Under the pieces are notes generated by a model. It was not told the DNA's origin, did not search any database, and saw only the letters and a program-made list of their open reading frames with translations. Of a stretch of 64,000 bases of DNA, positions 32,149 to 40,286 are shown piece by piece. Position 1 is the stretch's first letter; each line of letters begins with the position of its first letter. Source of the stretch: Planotetraspora thailandica (GTDB lineage: Bacteria; Actinomycetota; Actinomycetes; Streptosporangiales; Streptosporangiaceae); NCBI RefSeq assembly GCF_016863335.1, contig NZ_BOOR01000038.1, forward strand, positions 1 through 64,000, read 5' to 3'. The position numbers were made by a program, and so were the translations under genes.

Positions 32149-33290
32149 GCGAGCCGGCGAGCCTGCTGTACAGCGAGGTCGAAGAGGAGCTGCGCTCGGC
32201 CGTGCGCGGCCTGCTGGCCGACAAGTGCCCGCCCTCGGCCGTGCTGGCCCGGGCCGAGGCCGCCTCGGGCGGGGACGTGCCGTACGACATGGACCTGTGG
32301 AAGACGCTGGCGCGCGACATCGGCGTGGCCGGGCTCCTGGTGCCCGAGAGCCTGGGCGGCGCCGGCGCGTCGGCGCGGGAGGCCGCGGTCGTGATGGAGG
32401 AGCTCGGCCGCGCCGTGGCGCCCGTGCCGTTCCTCAGCAGCGCCGTCCTGGCCACGCGGGCGTTGCTGGGAGCGGGGGAGGAGGCCGGGGACCTCCTGGA
32501 GCGCCTGGCGTCGGGGGAGACCACCGCCGCCCTGGCCGTGTCGTTCGCGGCCTCGCCGTACGTGCCGCTGTACCTGTCGCTGCGCCCGGCGGTCACGCTC
32601 GGGCGGGACGGCACGCTCACCGGCAGGGTGACCGGGGTGGTCGGCGCCGAGGTCGCCGACGTGCTCGTCGTGCCCGCCGTCGACGAGAGCGCGCAGGAGG
32701 GGGGCGAGCCGGTGTTGTGTGTGGTGGAGGCCGCGCACGCGCGCGTCAAGGGCGTCGGCTCCCTCGATCTGACCCGGCCCATCGCGACGGTGTCGTTCGC
32801 GGGCGCGCCCGCGCGGCGCGCCGGGACGTCGGCGGGTGTGCGCGACGCCCTGTTGCTCGCGGCGGGACTGCTGGCCTCCGAGCAGCTCGGCGTCGCTGAG
32901 TGGTGCCTGACGACGACCGTGTCGTACGTCAAGGAGCGCAAGCAGTTCGCCCGGCCCGTGGGGTCGTTCCAGGCGATCAAGCACCGCCTCGCCGACCTCT
33001 GGCTGGAGCTGGTGGGCGCCAGGGCCGCCGCGCGCAACGCCGCCGCCCTGCTGGGGGCCGGTGCGGACGCGGGCGTCGCCGTCGCGGTGGCGCAGGCATA
33101 CTGCGGGACCGCTGCCGTGCACGCGGCGGAGGAATGCGTCCAGCTCCACGGGGGGATCGGGATGACCTGGGAGCATCCCGCGCATCTCTACCTCAAGCGC
33201 GCGAAGGCCGACGAGATCGCGCTCGGCACCCCGGGCGACCACCGCGAGGCGCTCACCTGGCTGGCCGACCTGCCGGCTCCAGAGAGCTGA
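32145..33290 (+). CDS. Acyl-CoA dehydrogenase, second subunit-like
   Basis: A 381-aa paralogue starting at an ATG that overlaps the previous stop (ATGA). The N-terminal domain has LVPESLGGAGASAREAAVVM. The middle part is shortened and lacks a clear SEPxxGSD FAD-contact motif. The C-terminal part has KERKQFARPVGSFQAIKHRL and QLHGGIGMTWEHPAHLYLKR. The missing motif and the coupling suggest it pairs with the preceding dehydrogenase to make one active enzyme (inference). Its last 38 bp overlap the 3' end of the convergent TetR gene. Confidence 0.9.
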   Translation: MSEPASLLYSEVEEELRSAVRGLLADKCPPSAVLARAEAASGGDVPYDMDLWKTLARDIGVAGLLVPESLGGAGASAREAAVVMEELGRAVAPVPFLSSAVLATRALLGAGEEAGDLLERLASGETTAALAVSFAASPYVPLYLSLRPAVTLGRDGTLTGRVTGVVGAEVADVLVVPAVDESAQEGGEPVLCVVEAAHARVKGVGSLDLTRPIATVSFAGAPARRAGTSAGVRDALLLAAGLLASEQLGVAEWCLTTTVSYVKERKQFARPVGSFQAIKHRLADLWLELVGARAAARNAAALLGAGADAGVAVAVAQAYCGTAAVHAAEECVQLHGGIGMTWEHPAHLYLKRAKADEIALGTPGDHREALTWLADLPAPES

Positions 33291-33864
33291 GCAGGAGGTC
33301 GGCGAAGTGCCGGCCGACGTCCTGGCCGGTCAGCGGGCCGTCCGGGCTGTACCACGTGCCGAGATGGTGGACGGATCCGAAGAAGTAGTCGACCACCATC
33401 TCGGCCGGGATGTCGTCGCGGAACACCCCGGCCTGCTGTCCCTCGACCACCAGGTCGCGGAACCGCTCGTGGTAGCGGCGGCGCTCGGCGCGGACCGTCT
33501 TGTACGTCTCGGGGGCGAGCTGGTGCATCGACCGGAAGAAGATCTTCGAATCGTCCAGGTTGTCGATCGTGGTGACGACCACGTCCATCGCGGTGGCGTG
33601 AAGCCGTTCGGTCACGGGGCCTTCGGCGTCGGCGAACCGGGTCAGCCGTTCCATCTGCATGCGGAGCACGCGACCGTAGATCTCGTGCAGCAGATCATCT
33701 TTCGAGCCGAAATAGTGGTACATGGCCCCTTTGGTGACGCCGGCCGCCGCGACGATCTCCTGGACCGACGTGCTCTCGAATCCCCGCTCGGCGAAAAGCC
33801 GGGTGGCCTCGGCGAGCAGGCGCCGGCGCACCGGCTCCTCCACGGCGGCTCCGCTGCGCGCCAT
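33253..33864 (-). CDS. TetR-family regulator of the acyl-CoA dehydrogenase operon
   Basis: A 203-aa repressor with the HTH LAEATRLFAERGFESTSVQE and then AAGVTKGAMYHYFGSKDDLL, the standard TetR recognition helix. The C-terminal domain contains FFRSMHQLAPETYKTVRAER and a conserved FFGSVHHLGTWY. AAGGAGGA precedes the ATG at 33864. A palindrome upstream matches one in front of the operon beginning at 28728, so acyl-CoA intermediates may be its inducers (inference). The gene is convergent with, and overlaps, the last dehydrogenase. Confidence 0.9.
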   Translation of the reverse strand: MARSGAAVEEPVRRRLLAEATRLFAERGFESTSVQEIVAAAGVTKGAMYHYFGSKDDLLHEIYGRVLRMQMERLTRFADAEGPVTERLHATAMDVVVTTIDNLDDSKIFFRSMHQLAPETYKTVRAERRRYHERFRDLVVEGQQAGVFRDDIPAEMVVDYFFGSVHHLGTWYSPDGPLTGQDVGRHFADLLLSSLEPAGRPAR

Positions 33865-33901
33865 CGGGTCCTCCTTGTTTGTGCGTGCCCGGGCACAAGC
33901 G

Positions 33902-33917
33902 TACCGACTGGTCGGTC
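33902..33917. promoter_or_regulatory. TetR operator upstream of the regulator gene
   Basis: TACCGACTGGTCGGTC differs from the site at 28702 at only two of 16 positions and keeps the inverted arms ACCG/CGGT. It lies 38 bp upstream of the TetR start, implying autoregulation. Confidence 0.75.
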
Positions 33918-34045
33918 CAATCCGCCGCGCGCGGGGTACGTCCCCCGGGGGCCGGGCATGGGCTAATTTCCTGTCCTGAGGAGAGCTGGGGTTCCTACTT
34001 GGGTATCCCTGAGACAGTCGTCTGCCTACCGTGGGGGAGTTTGCC

Positions 34046-34816
34046 ATGCCCAATGGCTCGATCTACGTGCCCCAGGACGAAAAGTTCAAAGGGGCGTCAC
34101 CCCAGAACCTGTACGAGACCTTCTGGTTCGCCGGGCGGAAGAACCGGCTCCGCGTCCGCGCCGCCATCGCGGCGGCGGGATTCATCGCCGGCAACGTCAT
34201 CGCCTACCGCGCCGGGATGGGCAATCCCTTCGCCGTCGGCGTGCTGCTCGGCGGAGGGGCGGCCCTCGTCGACCTCTTCATCGCCTGGCGGCTGCACGAG
34301 CGCACCGCAGTCTGGCGGGGCAAACGCCGCGGCGAGGTGCAGACCGGTCGCCTCCTGCGCCGAGGCCTGCGCAAGCACGGCTACCACGTCATGAACGGCC
34401 GTGCCGTACCAGGCGAGGCCTCGATCGACCACCTCGTCATCGGGCCCGGCGGCGTCTGGATCGTCGACAACGAGGCGTGGGCGCCGGACACGCTCGTCGC
34501 GAGGTACGGCGAGCGCCTGTTCTTCGACGAGAAGTTCGGCACGTCGGTGGCCAAGGGGCTCATCGGGGCCGCCGGGTCGATGGCCGAGGTGCTGAGCCGG
34601 GAGACGGGCATCCCGATCGCGATCGTGCCCGTGCTCGCACTGCACGGCGGCAAGATCGCGGTCCGCGGCGGGACGATCACGGGAGAGGGCCTGAGCGTGG
34701 CCTACCCCCGCAGGATCGCCGGATGGATCAGGTCGAACCCCACCGCCGAGCTGACCCCGGAGCAGACCGAACTGCTGTCGCGGACCGCCGCGCGCATCCT
34801 GCGCCGCATGATGTGA
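34046..34816 (+). CDS. Membrane-anchored NERD-like domain protein, catalytic motif degenerate
   Basis: A 256-aa protein. Two hydrophobic segments (residues ~40-60 and ~67-85) are followed by a NERD-like fold: GEVQTGRLLRRGLRKHGYHV, IDHLVIGPGGVWIVDNEAW and VPVLALHGGKIAVRGG. NERD domains resemble restriction-endonuclease cores with an (E/D)xK motif at the position that here reads VDNEAW, so the catalytic Lys appears lost. The protein may bind nucleic acid or be structural rather than cleave. GGGGGAG precedes the ATG at 34046. It stands alone, divergent from the TetR gene. Confidence 0.78.
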   Translation: MPNGSIYVPQDEKFKGASPQNLYETFWFAGRKNRLRVRAAIAAAGFIAGNVIAYRAGMGNPFAVGVLLGGGAALVDLFIAWRLHERTAVWRGKRRGEVQTGRLLRRGLRKHGYHVMNGRAVPGEASIDHLVIGPGGVWIVDNEAWAPDTLVARYGERLFFDEKFGTSVAKGLIGAAGSMAEVLSRETGIPIAIVPVLALHGGKIAVRGGTITGEGLSVAYPRRIAGWIRSNPTAELTPEQTELLSRTAARILRRMM

Positions 34817-34869
34817 CCGCGACCGCCTGACCAGGGAATCGACTCAGGCGAAGGGTGTCGATCCCAGAC

Positions 34870-36240
34870 TCAGGCCAGGTCCTGGATGAACGCGGCGAGT
34901 TGCGCGACGTTGCGGCACTCGCGCATCGCGACCACGGCGCCGTAGCCGGTCGCGACCGAGTCGCCGGTGTCCCACTGCCCGTGGGGCTCCGGATTGAGCC
35001 AGTAGGCGTGCCGAGCCTGCGCCGCGAGCCGCCGGAGCGTGTCCAGCGCGGGCGGCTGGTAGTTGGACCGGGCGTCGCCGAGGATCAGCAGCGACGTCTT
35101 GGGCCCCACGGCGTCGCCGTACCGCTCGGCGAACATCTCGAAGACGCGGCCGTAGTCGGTGCGGCCGAAGCGGCTGATGTCGGCGTCCTGCGCCATCCGG
35201 GAGATCGCGTCGAGCACGTCGGCGCCCGGGGCGAACATCGTGGTGATCTCGTCCACCGTGTCGACGAACGCGAACGCCCTGACCTTGGTGAACTGCTCCC
35301 GAAGCGCGAAGGTCAGCAGAAGCGTGAAATGGGAGAACGTGGAGACCGAGTCGCTCGCGTCGCAAAGCACCACCAGCTCGGGCTTGTGCGGGCGCTTCGG
35401 CCGCAGGCGGGTCTCCAGCGGTACGCCGCCCGTCGGCAACGACGCCCTGACCGTGCGCCGGAAGTCGAGCCGGCCCCGGTGCCCCAGCCGCTGCCTGATC
35501 GTGAGCCGGGCGGCCAGCCTGCGGGCCAGCGGGTAGACCTCGCGGCGCAGCTGAGCCAGCTCGGCCTTCGTCACCCGGAGGAAGTCGACCTGGTCGATGG
35601 GCGGCTTGACCGTCGAGCGTGCGATCTTCTCGACGCCCGATTCCTCGGCGATGCGCCGCCGGACGTCGGCGGCCACCTCATCCTGAAATTTGGCGATATT
35701 TCGGCTGATCTTCTGGCGGGCGATCTTCTCGGGAAGGCCGCCGCGTTCTTCCAGCATCCGGCCGAGCAGCCGGGCGGTCAGCGTCTCGGGCGACAGGGCG
35801 CGCAGCACCGCGAAGGAGAACCACGACTGGCGTCCGGCCGCCGCCGGCACCCGGCCGAACCGACCCACCATGGCCCGGGCGAACTCCCGCAACGCGGGGT
35901 CGCCCGGCTCGCCCGGCTCGCCCATCAGCAGATCGGCCAGCCGTTCACGCAGCTCGGGAACGCCGGCGTGGTCGAGGTCGCCGGTCCGTGGCGGCTCCTC
36001 GCCGTACGGGCCGGAGATGACGGGCGGGAACCACAGGTCGAAGAACGTGTCGAACGCGGGTCGATGAGCCGGCCGTTTGACCAGCGTGGCCGCGTACGCC
36101 TCGCGGAGCGTCTCCCGCTCGGCGAGGTCGATCACCGTGAGCGCGGCCGCCGCGTCCACGTTCTCGGCCGGGGACACCGGCAGCCCCGCCTCGCGCAGCG
36201 CCCGTACGAAGCCGACATGCCGGTCGGCCAGCCCGCTCAC
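34870..36240 (-). CDS. VWA-domain protein, CoxE-like
   Basis: A 456-aa cytoplasmic protein. The first ~270 residues are helical and charged. The C-terminal von Willebrand A domain has a MIDAS-type motif in VVLCDASDSVSTFSHF and later DYGRVFEMFAERYGDAV. Partner genes of this family work with MoxR ATPases in metal-centre assembly of CO dehydrogenase and related enzymes. No such enzyme genes are in this window, so the client is unknown. The GTG at 36240 overlaps the stop of the MoxR gene (GTGA), which ties the two together. Confidence 0.88.
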   Translation of the reverse strand: MSGLADRHVGFVRALREAGLPVSPAENVDAAAALTVIDLAERETLREAYAATLVKRPAHRPAFDTFFDLWFPPVISGPYGEEPPRTGDLDHAGVPELRERLADLLMGEPGEPGDPALREFARAMVGRFGRVPAAAGRQSWFSFAVLRALSPETLTARLLGRMLEERGGLPEKIARQKISRNIAKFQDEVAADVRRRIAEESGVEKIARSTVKPPIDQVDFLRVTKAELAQLRREVYPLARRLAARLTIRQRLGHRGRLDFRRTVRASLPTGGVPLETRLRPKRPHKPELVVLCDASDSVSTFSHFTLLLTFALREQFTKVRAFAFVDTVDEITTMFAPGADVLDAISRMAQDADISRFGRTDYGRVFEMFAERYGDAVGPKTSLLILGDARSNYQPPALDTLRRLAAQARHAYWLNPEPHGQWDTGDSVATGYGAVVAMRECRNVAQLAAFIQDLA

Positions 36241-37085
36241 GGGCGCGCCGCGAGGCCGAGCTCCTTGGCGGCCCTGACCTGGTCGGAGTTGTGTTTGAGC
36301 ACCACGCCGAGCGTCTGCCCGACGACCGCCTCGTCCAGGTCGGTACGGCCGAGCGCGAGCAGGGTGCGGGCCCAGTCGATCGTCTCGGCGATCGACGGCG
36401 ACTTCTTCAGCTCCAGCTCGCGCAGCGTGGCGACCGTGCGGGCGAGCTGCTCGGCGACGGCCGCGGGCAGGCCGGGCACCTGGGCGAGCACGATGTCGCG
36501 CTCCCGCTCCGGCGTGGGGTAGCCGAGGTGCAGGTAGAGGCAGCGCCGCTTGAGCGCCTCCGACAGCTCGCGGGTCGCGTTCGAGGTCAGCACGACGTAC
36601 GGCCGGCGCGCCGCGGAGATCGTGCCGAGCTCGGGGATCGTGATCTGGTAGTCGGAGAGGATCTCCAGGAGCAGCCCCTCGACCTCGACGTCGGCCTTGT
36701 CGGTCTCGTCGATGAGCAGCACGGTGGGCTCCTCGCTTCTGATCGCCTTCAGCAGGGGGCGTTCGAGCAGGAACTCCTCGGAGAAGATGTCGTCCCAGGC
36801 GTCGTCGTCGGCCTGGATGCGCAGGAGCTGCTTCTTGTAGTTCCACTCATAGAGGGCCCGGGCCTCGTCGAGGCCCTCGTAGCACTGCAGCCGGATCAAC
36901 CGGGCGCCCGTGGCCTGCGCGACCGCCTTGGCGAGCTGGGTCTTGCCGACCCCGGCCGGGCCCTCGGTGAGGAGCGGCTTGCCGAGCGCGCCCGCCAGGA
37001 AGACCGACGTGGCGACGGCGTCGTCGGCAAGGTAGTCCACGGCGCTGAGCCGCTCCCGGACCTCGTCAGGCGAGGCGAACCACAT
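36237..37085 (-). CDS. MoxR-family AAA+ ATPase
   Basis: A 282-aa chaperone-like ATPase. Walker A is TEGPAGVGKTQLAKAVAQAT, Walker B is PTVLLIDETDKADVE and sensor 1 is VVLTSNATRELSEALKRRC. The Arg-rich LKRRCLYLHLGYP is typical of MoxR/CoxD-like proteins. GGGAG precedes the ATG. It is translationally coupled to the VWA protein, and together they should remodel or insert metal centres into a client enzyme. A tRNA gene lies upstream on the opposite strand. Confidence 0.92.
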   Translation of the reverse strand: MWFASPDEVRERLSAVDYLADDAVATSVFLAGALGKPLLTEGPAGVGKTQLAKAVAQATGARLIRLQCYEGLDEARALYEWNYKKQLLRIQADDDAWDDIFSEEFLLERPLLKAIRSEEPTVLLIDETDKADVEVEGLLLEILSDYQITIPELGTISAARRPYVVLTSNATRELSEALKRRCLYLHLGYPTPERERDIVLAQVPGLPAAVAEQLARTVATLRELELKKSPSIAETIDWARTLLALGRTDLDEAVVGQTLGVVLKHNSDQVRAAKELGLAARP

Positions 37086-37169
37086 CTGCGCTCCCAGCGT
37101 CGACCGAATGTTGTTCTAGGTTATCCGGTTTGGACTGGTCTGGGCATTGCGATAATCTCTAAGAGCTCT

Positions 37170-37243
37170 GCGCCGCTAGCTCAGTTGGTTAGAGCAGCTG
37201 ACTCTTAATCAGCGGGTCCGGGGTTCGAGTCCCTGGCGGCGCA
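37170..37243 (+). tRNA. tRNA-Lys (anticodon CTT)
   Basis: A 74-nt cloverleaf. The acceptor stem is GCGCCGC with GCGGCGC. The anticodon stem GCTGA/TCAGC encloses loop CTCTTAA, giving anticodon CTT for Lys codon AAG. The T-loop is TTCGAGT. CCA is not encoded. Confidence 0.97.
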
Positions 37244-37299
37244 CTTTTCTCAAAGCCCCACGTCGACACATTTCGACCTGGGGCTTCCCAATTTCTTGG

Positions 37300-37417
37300 C
37301 GTGATCATGCAGAAGTTCGCGATCGTGGCGCCTTACCTGCGGCAATACCAATCGTGATCATGCAGAAGTTCGGCAAGATGCCGCCTGGCCTGGCCGTACG
37401 CCGATCGTGATCATGCA
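37300..37417 (+). repeat. 53-bp-period repeat array 3 (two full cores and one truncated)
   Basis: The core found at 21764 recurs at 37300 and 37353 (one and zero mismatches). A 12-bp truncated copy is at 37406. Spacing is exactly 53 bp. The array fills the gap between the tRNA-Lys gene and the 3' end of a small kinase gene, stopping 15 bp before its stop codon. There is no coding potential in the gap. Confidence 0.85.
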
Positions 37418-37432
37418 CGAGATCTGGCCGGT

Positions 37433-37963
37433 TCAGCGAGGTTCGGCGGGTTCTCCCGCAAGTCCCGTCGTGAGCAGGATGGTGCGCACCGTCGCCTCGA
37501 GCGTGCTGTCCTGGCCGATGACCGTTTCGCGGCCTTCCGGCAGCAGGTCCCGCTCGCGATACCACTCCCGCATCATGTCCACACCGAACTGTGAACTCTG
37601 GGGCCGGGTGGCATGGCGGCGGACCGTCTCCTCGAAAGGTATGTCGAGGTAGAAGAAGTCACACCGCTCCGGGTAGTCGCTTCGGAGCGCCGCCAGCATC
37701 GGCCCGTATCGGCCGGCGCTGAGAATGCCCTCGAGGACGACGTGATGGCCGTGCTCCAGGGCGTAGCGGGTGATGGTGTCGATCAGGCCGATGTTCACGC
37801 CGTCGGGGACGTCCCGTTCCCGCAGGATGTCGCGGCGCACCACGTCCTGCCCGACCACGGCCATGTCTCTCCGGCCGTAGGCGTCGCGCAGCGTGCGGGC
37901 GACGGTCGTCTTGCCCGACCCGGAGTTCCCCCTCAGGACGATGAGCCGGGTCTCCGCGAGCAC
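37433..37963 (-). CDS. Small P-loop kinase-like AAA protein
   Basis: A 176-aa P-loop protein of the zeta-toxin/chloramphenicol-phosphotransferase-like kinase group. Walker A is VLRGNSGSGKTTVARTL. A conserved Asp follows in AVVGQDVVRRDIL. The lid region reads DIPFEETVRRHATRPQS. The GTG at 37963 opens MLAETRLIVLRG. The substrate is unknown. There is no cognate antitoxin-like gene beside it, so a toxin role is not supported. Confidence 0.82.
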   Translation of the reverse strand: MLAETRLIVLRGNSGSGKTTVARTLRDAYGRRDMAVVGQDVVRRDILRERDVPDGVNIGLIDTITRYALEHGHHVVLEGILSAGRYGPMLAALRSDYPERCDFFYLDIPFEETVRRHATRPQSSQFGVDMMREWYRERDLLPEGRETVIGQDSTLEATVRTILLTTGLAGEPAEPR

Positions 37964-38016
37964 CGGGTCAGCCTAACCGGTGGCGCCGAGCCGTACCGGT
38001 GTGAACAGAGCGGCCT

Positions 38017-39000
38017 TTACTCGGACCTCTGTTCGCCGGCGTGTGGCAGTGCAGGCGGAGCCGGGGGCCCGTCCGGGCGGACTCCTCCCAGGGCCTCGGC
38101 AGCATTGACGATCTCCGACGCGGCGGCGGACAGGCCCTTGTCGATGACCACGATCGGCGAGCCGTAGAAACTCATCGTGCGGCGCAGGGCTCGCGCGAGC
38201 CGGGGCGGAGCCGATCGCACGATCTCCTCGCCGTCGAAGGGGACGAAGACGACCACACGGTGCGGTCCACGCGCGCCGGCCCTTCCCGGCATGGGCAGCA
38301 CGCGCACCCCGGTGATCCGCTGCCACGGCACGGTGAAGTCATAATGCGGCAGCGAGACTCCGGTGGAGTCGAGCACGAGGACGGGCGTCTTCCTCCGGCG
38401 CACCACACGCAGCGTGGCGGCCACGATGAAGGCCGCTCCCAGGGCCATGGCGACGATCATGGGGATGTAGACGGAGGGCCGCCCGGTCGCGAGGGCCAGG
38501 GCGGGCACGCCGATCACGAGTGCGGCGGCCAGCGCCCAGCTGCCGCGCATGGCCTTGAAGTCATACCGGACGATCAGCGGTTCCCGCGCGTGCGATGCGC
38601 CGTCTGATACGGGAGGCGGCGGGGCGGCCACGCCGGGGCTGTTGAGGTTCTTCATACGGATGAACGCGAGCTGACGTCGCATGAGGTGCCAGACATACCC
38701 GGCTATGTACGCCAAAAGGATCACGGGAAGCAGGGTGAATCCGATCGTGGAGCCGGACTCGGCCTTGATGACGATCGCCGCCACGGTCGTCACCACCAGC
38801 ACGAGCATGGTCCACAAAATCGCCACTGCCGTACGGCCCAGCCTCGCCGCCATGCCCAGCCTGGACTCGGCGTACGCGGCGGCGACGGTCCTCACCCATG
38901 GGTCGGGGTGAGGCGTCCGGCTGTGCAGCAGTTCGCGGCGGGTACGGCGGTCGAGGCGCCACCACCCTTGCACCGCTTCCCGGCGGTTTTGGATCACCAT
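38017..39000 (-). CDS. Membrane protein with PH-like domain, unknown function
   Basis: A 327-aa protein. Four hydrophobic segments occur in two pairs, around residues 60-105 (LWTMLVLVVTTVAAIVI, then LLPVILLAYIAGYVWHL) and around 155-200 (SWALAAALVIGVPALALATG, then IPMIVAMALGAAFIVAATL). The following ~100 residues look like a bacterial PH fold: LDSTGVSLPHYDFTVPWQRI, RVVVFVPFDGEEIV. A Pro-rich tail ends the protein. The N-terminal 50 residues are highly charged. I do not recognise a specific family. Confidence 0.72.
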   Translation of the reverse strand: MVIQNRREAVQGWWRLDRRTRRELLHSRTPHPDPWVRTVAAAYAESRLGMAARLGRTAVAILWTMLVLVVTTVAAIVIKAESGSTIGFTLLPVILLAYIAGYVWHLMRRQLAFIRMKNLNSPGVAAPPPPVSDGASHAREPLIVRYDFKAMRGSWALAAALVIGVPALALATGRPSVYIPMIVAMALGAAFIVAATLRVVRRRKTPVLVLDSTGVSLPHYDFTVPWQRITGVRVLPMPGRAGARGPHRVVVFVPFDGEEIVRSAPPRLARALRRTMSFYGSPIVVIDKGLSAAASEIVNAAEALGGVRPDGPPAPPALPHAGEQRSE

Positions 39001-39068
39001 GGCCGGAAATTATGCCGAATCCGAAATGTCCCGGTCGACGGAAATACGCCGCTATTTGTCGGCAGATA

Positions 39069-39545
39069 TCAGGGCCGGCGCCGCCTGAACCAGGAACGTC
39101 TCGTGGGAGCGGGCGGCGGGGGAGAGGAGACGGTGGCGGCCGGGGCCGGGTGGCGTTCACGCCACTCGCCGACGACCTCCTCGACGTCGAGCGGAATGAG
39201 TGTCACCGGTGGTCCCGACAGGGCCGATCTGATCCCGGCGGAGATCTTCTCGTTGATCTCGGCGACGATTCGCCGAGCCTCGGCCTCGGTCCTGGCGCCG
39301 ACCGCCTCGGCACGGGCCTCCTCCGCCTCCTTGCGCAGGGCGAGTGTCCCGGGCAGAGGAAAGGACAGGTTCTCGTCCCGCAGTTTCTGCTTGATCCACC
39401 ACATCTCGTCGTACGGCTTGCCCTGGTCGGGCAGGGGCTTTCCCGCGCCCGGCAGATCGTCGAACGCCCCGCGCTCGGCGGCCTCGCGGATCTGGCGGTC
39501 GCCCCACGTCTCGAAACCGACTCCGGGTGGCTTGCGCTCCGTCAC
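39069..39545 (-). CDS. DUF1992 (DnaJC28-like) protein
   Basis: A 158-aa protein. The first ~70 residues match DUF1992: GDRQIREAAERGAFDDLPGA, GKPLPDQGKPYDEMWWIKQ. Residues ~80-120 are a helical, Ala/Glu-rich coiled-coil-like stretch. The Pro-rich C-terminus ends in RRSWFRRRRP. The function of this domain is unknown; in eukaryotes it occurs in DNAJC28. The GTG at 39545 follows GGAAGGTGAG. It is divergent from the FMN reductase gene across a perfect palindrome. Confidence 0.87.
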   Translation of the reverse strand: MTERKPPGVGFETWGDRQIREAAERGAFDDLPGAGKPLPDQGKPYDEMWWIKQKLRDENLSFPLPGTLALRKEAEEARAEAVGARTEAEARRIVAEINEKISAGIRSALSGPPVTLIPLDVEEVVGEWRERHPAPAATVSSPPPPAPTRRSWFRRRRP

Positions 39546-39597
39546 GGGCTCACCTTCCGCGCGCCGGACAGGTTGACCTTTCGAGCATAAACAGGCG

Positions 39598-39620
39598 CCC
39601 GCTAGATCCGATCTAGCGGG
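39598..39620. promoter_or_regulatory. Perfect 23-bp palindrome (operator candidate)
   Basis: Arms CCCGCTAGATC and GATCTAGCGGG flank a single C. It lies between the divergent DUF1992 and FMN reductase genes, 55 bp before the latter. The placement and symmetry favour a TetR- or MarR-type operator over a terminator, since no transcript should end here. Confidence 0.65.
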
Positions 39621-39675
39621 TGCCGTACGCGATCTCGCGCCTCTTGGGTGACGACGGATGACAGGGAGGGGCGTC

Positions 39676-40263
39676 ATGTGGACCACTACGGATGCCGTGC
39701 CCCCGCTGCGCGTGGCCATGATCATCGGGAGCACCCGGGAAGGCCGCGTCGGCGGCGCGATCGGAGGCTGGTTCGTGGAGCACGCGCGGGGGCGAGGCGA
39801 CATCGCCCTCCAGGTCGTCGACCTGGCCGATTTCAGCTTCCCCGACCGATATCCGCACGAGGCGACATGCCAGATGCGGCGGTTCACGGCCGAGATAGCC
39901 CGGGCCGACGCCTTCGTCGTGGTAACCCCTGAGTACACCCGCAGCTTTCCCGCGTCGCTCAAGCAGGCGATCGACTACGCCTACGACGAGTGGCGGGCCA
40001 AGCCTGCGGGCTTCGTGTCCTACGGCTGCGGGTCGGAGGGCGTCTACGCGATCGAGCAGCTGCGCGCGGTCTTCACCGAGCTGCACGTCGTGACCATGCG
40101 CGACAGCGTCGGCTTCAACCTGCTCGGCGACGGCGTCGACGGCGGCGGCAGGCCGCGCGGCACCGACGAGCAGGAGCGGGCGAGCACGGCGATGCTCGAC
40201 CAGCTCGTCTGGTGGGGGCTCGCGCTCCGGGCCGCCCGCGCGGCCAGGCCGTACGTCGCGTAA
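39676..40263 (+). CDS. NADPH-dependent FMN reductase
   Basis: A 195-aa flavodoxin-like reductase. The FMN phosphate loop is [18 protein letters not shown] and the second loop is [34 protein letters not shown] contributes the isoalloxazine contact. Family members reduce FMN, quinones or azo and nitro compounds. GGGAGGGG precedes the ATG at 39676; the ATG 18 bp upstream is less well placed. It leads an operon with a drug-exporter-like ABC pair and may supply reduced flavin or detoxify the same compound (inference). Confidence 0.9.
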   Translation: MWTTTDAVPPLRVAMIIGSTREGRVGGAIGGWFVEHARGRGDIALQVVDLADFSFPDRYPHEATCQMRRFTAEIARADAFVVVTPEYTRSFPASLKQAIDYAYDEWRAKPAGFVSYGCGSEGVYAIEQLRAVFTELHVVTMRDSVGFNLLGDGVDGGGRPRGTDEQERASTAMLDQLVWWGLALRAARAARPYVA

Positions 40264-40286
40264 CCCGAATGCGAGAGGACAGATCC

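Noticed and set aside
34870-37085. CO dehydrogenase (cox) cluster
   Set aside because: CoxE-like and MoxR/CoxD-like genes are present, but none of coxL, coxM or coxS is nearby, so only an accessory pair can be claimed.
37433-37963. Zeta-toxin-type toxin/antitoxin pair
   Set aside because: The P-loop kinase resembles the fold, but there is no small antitoxin gene next to it; the neighbours are a repeat array and a membrane protein gene.
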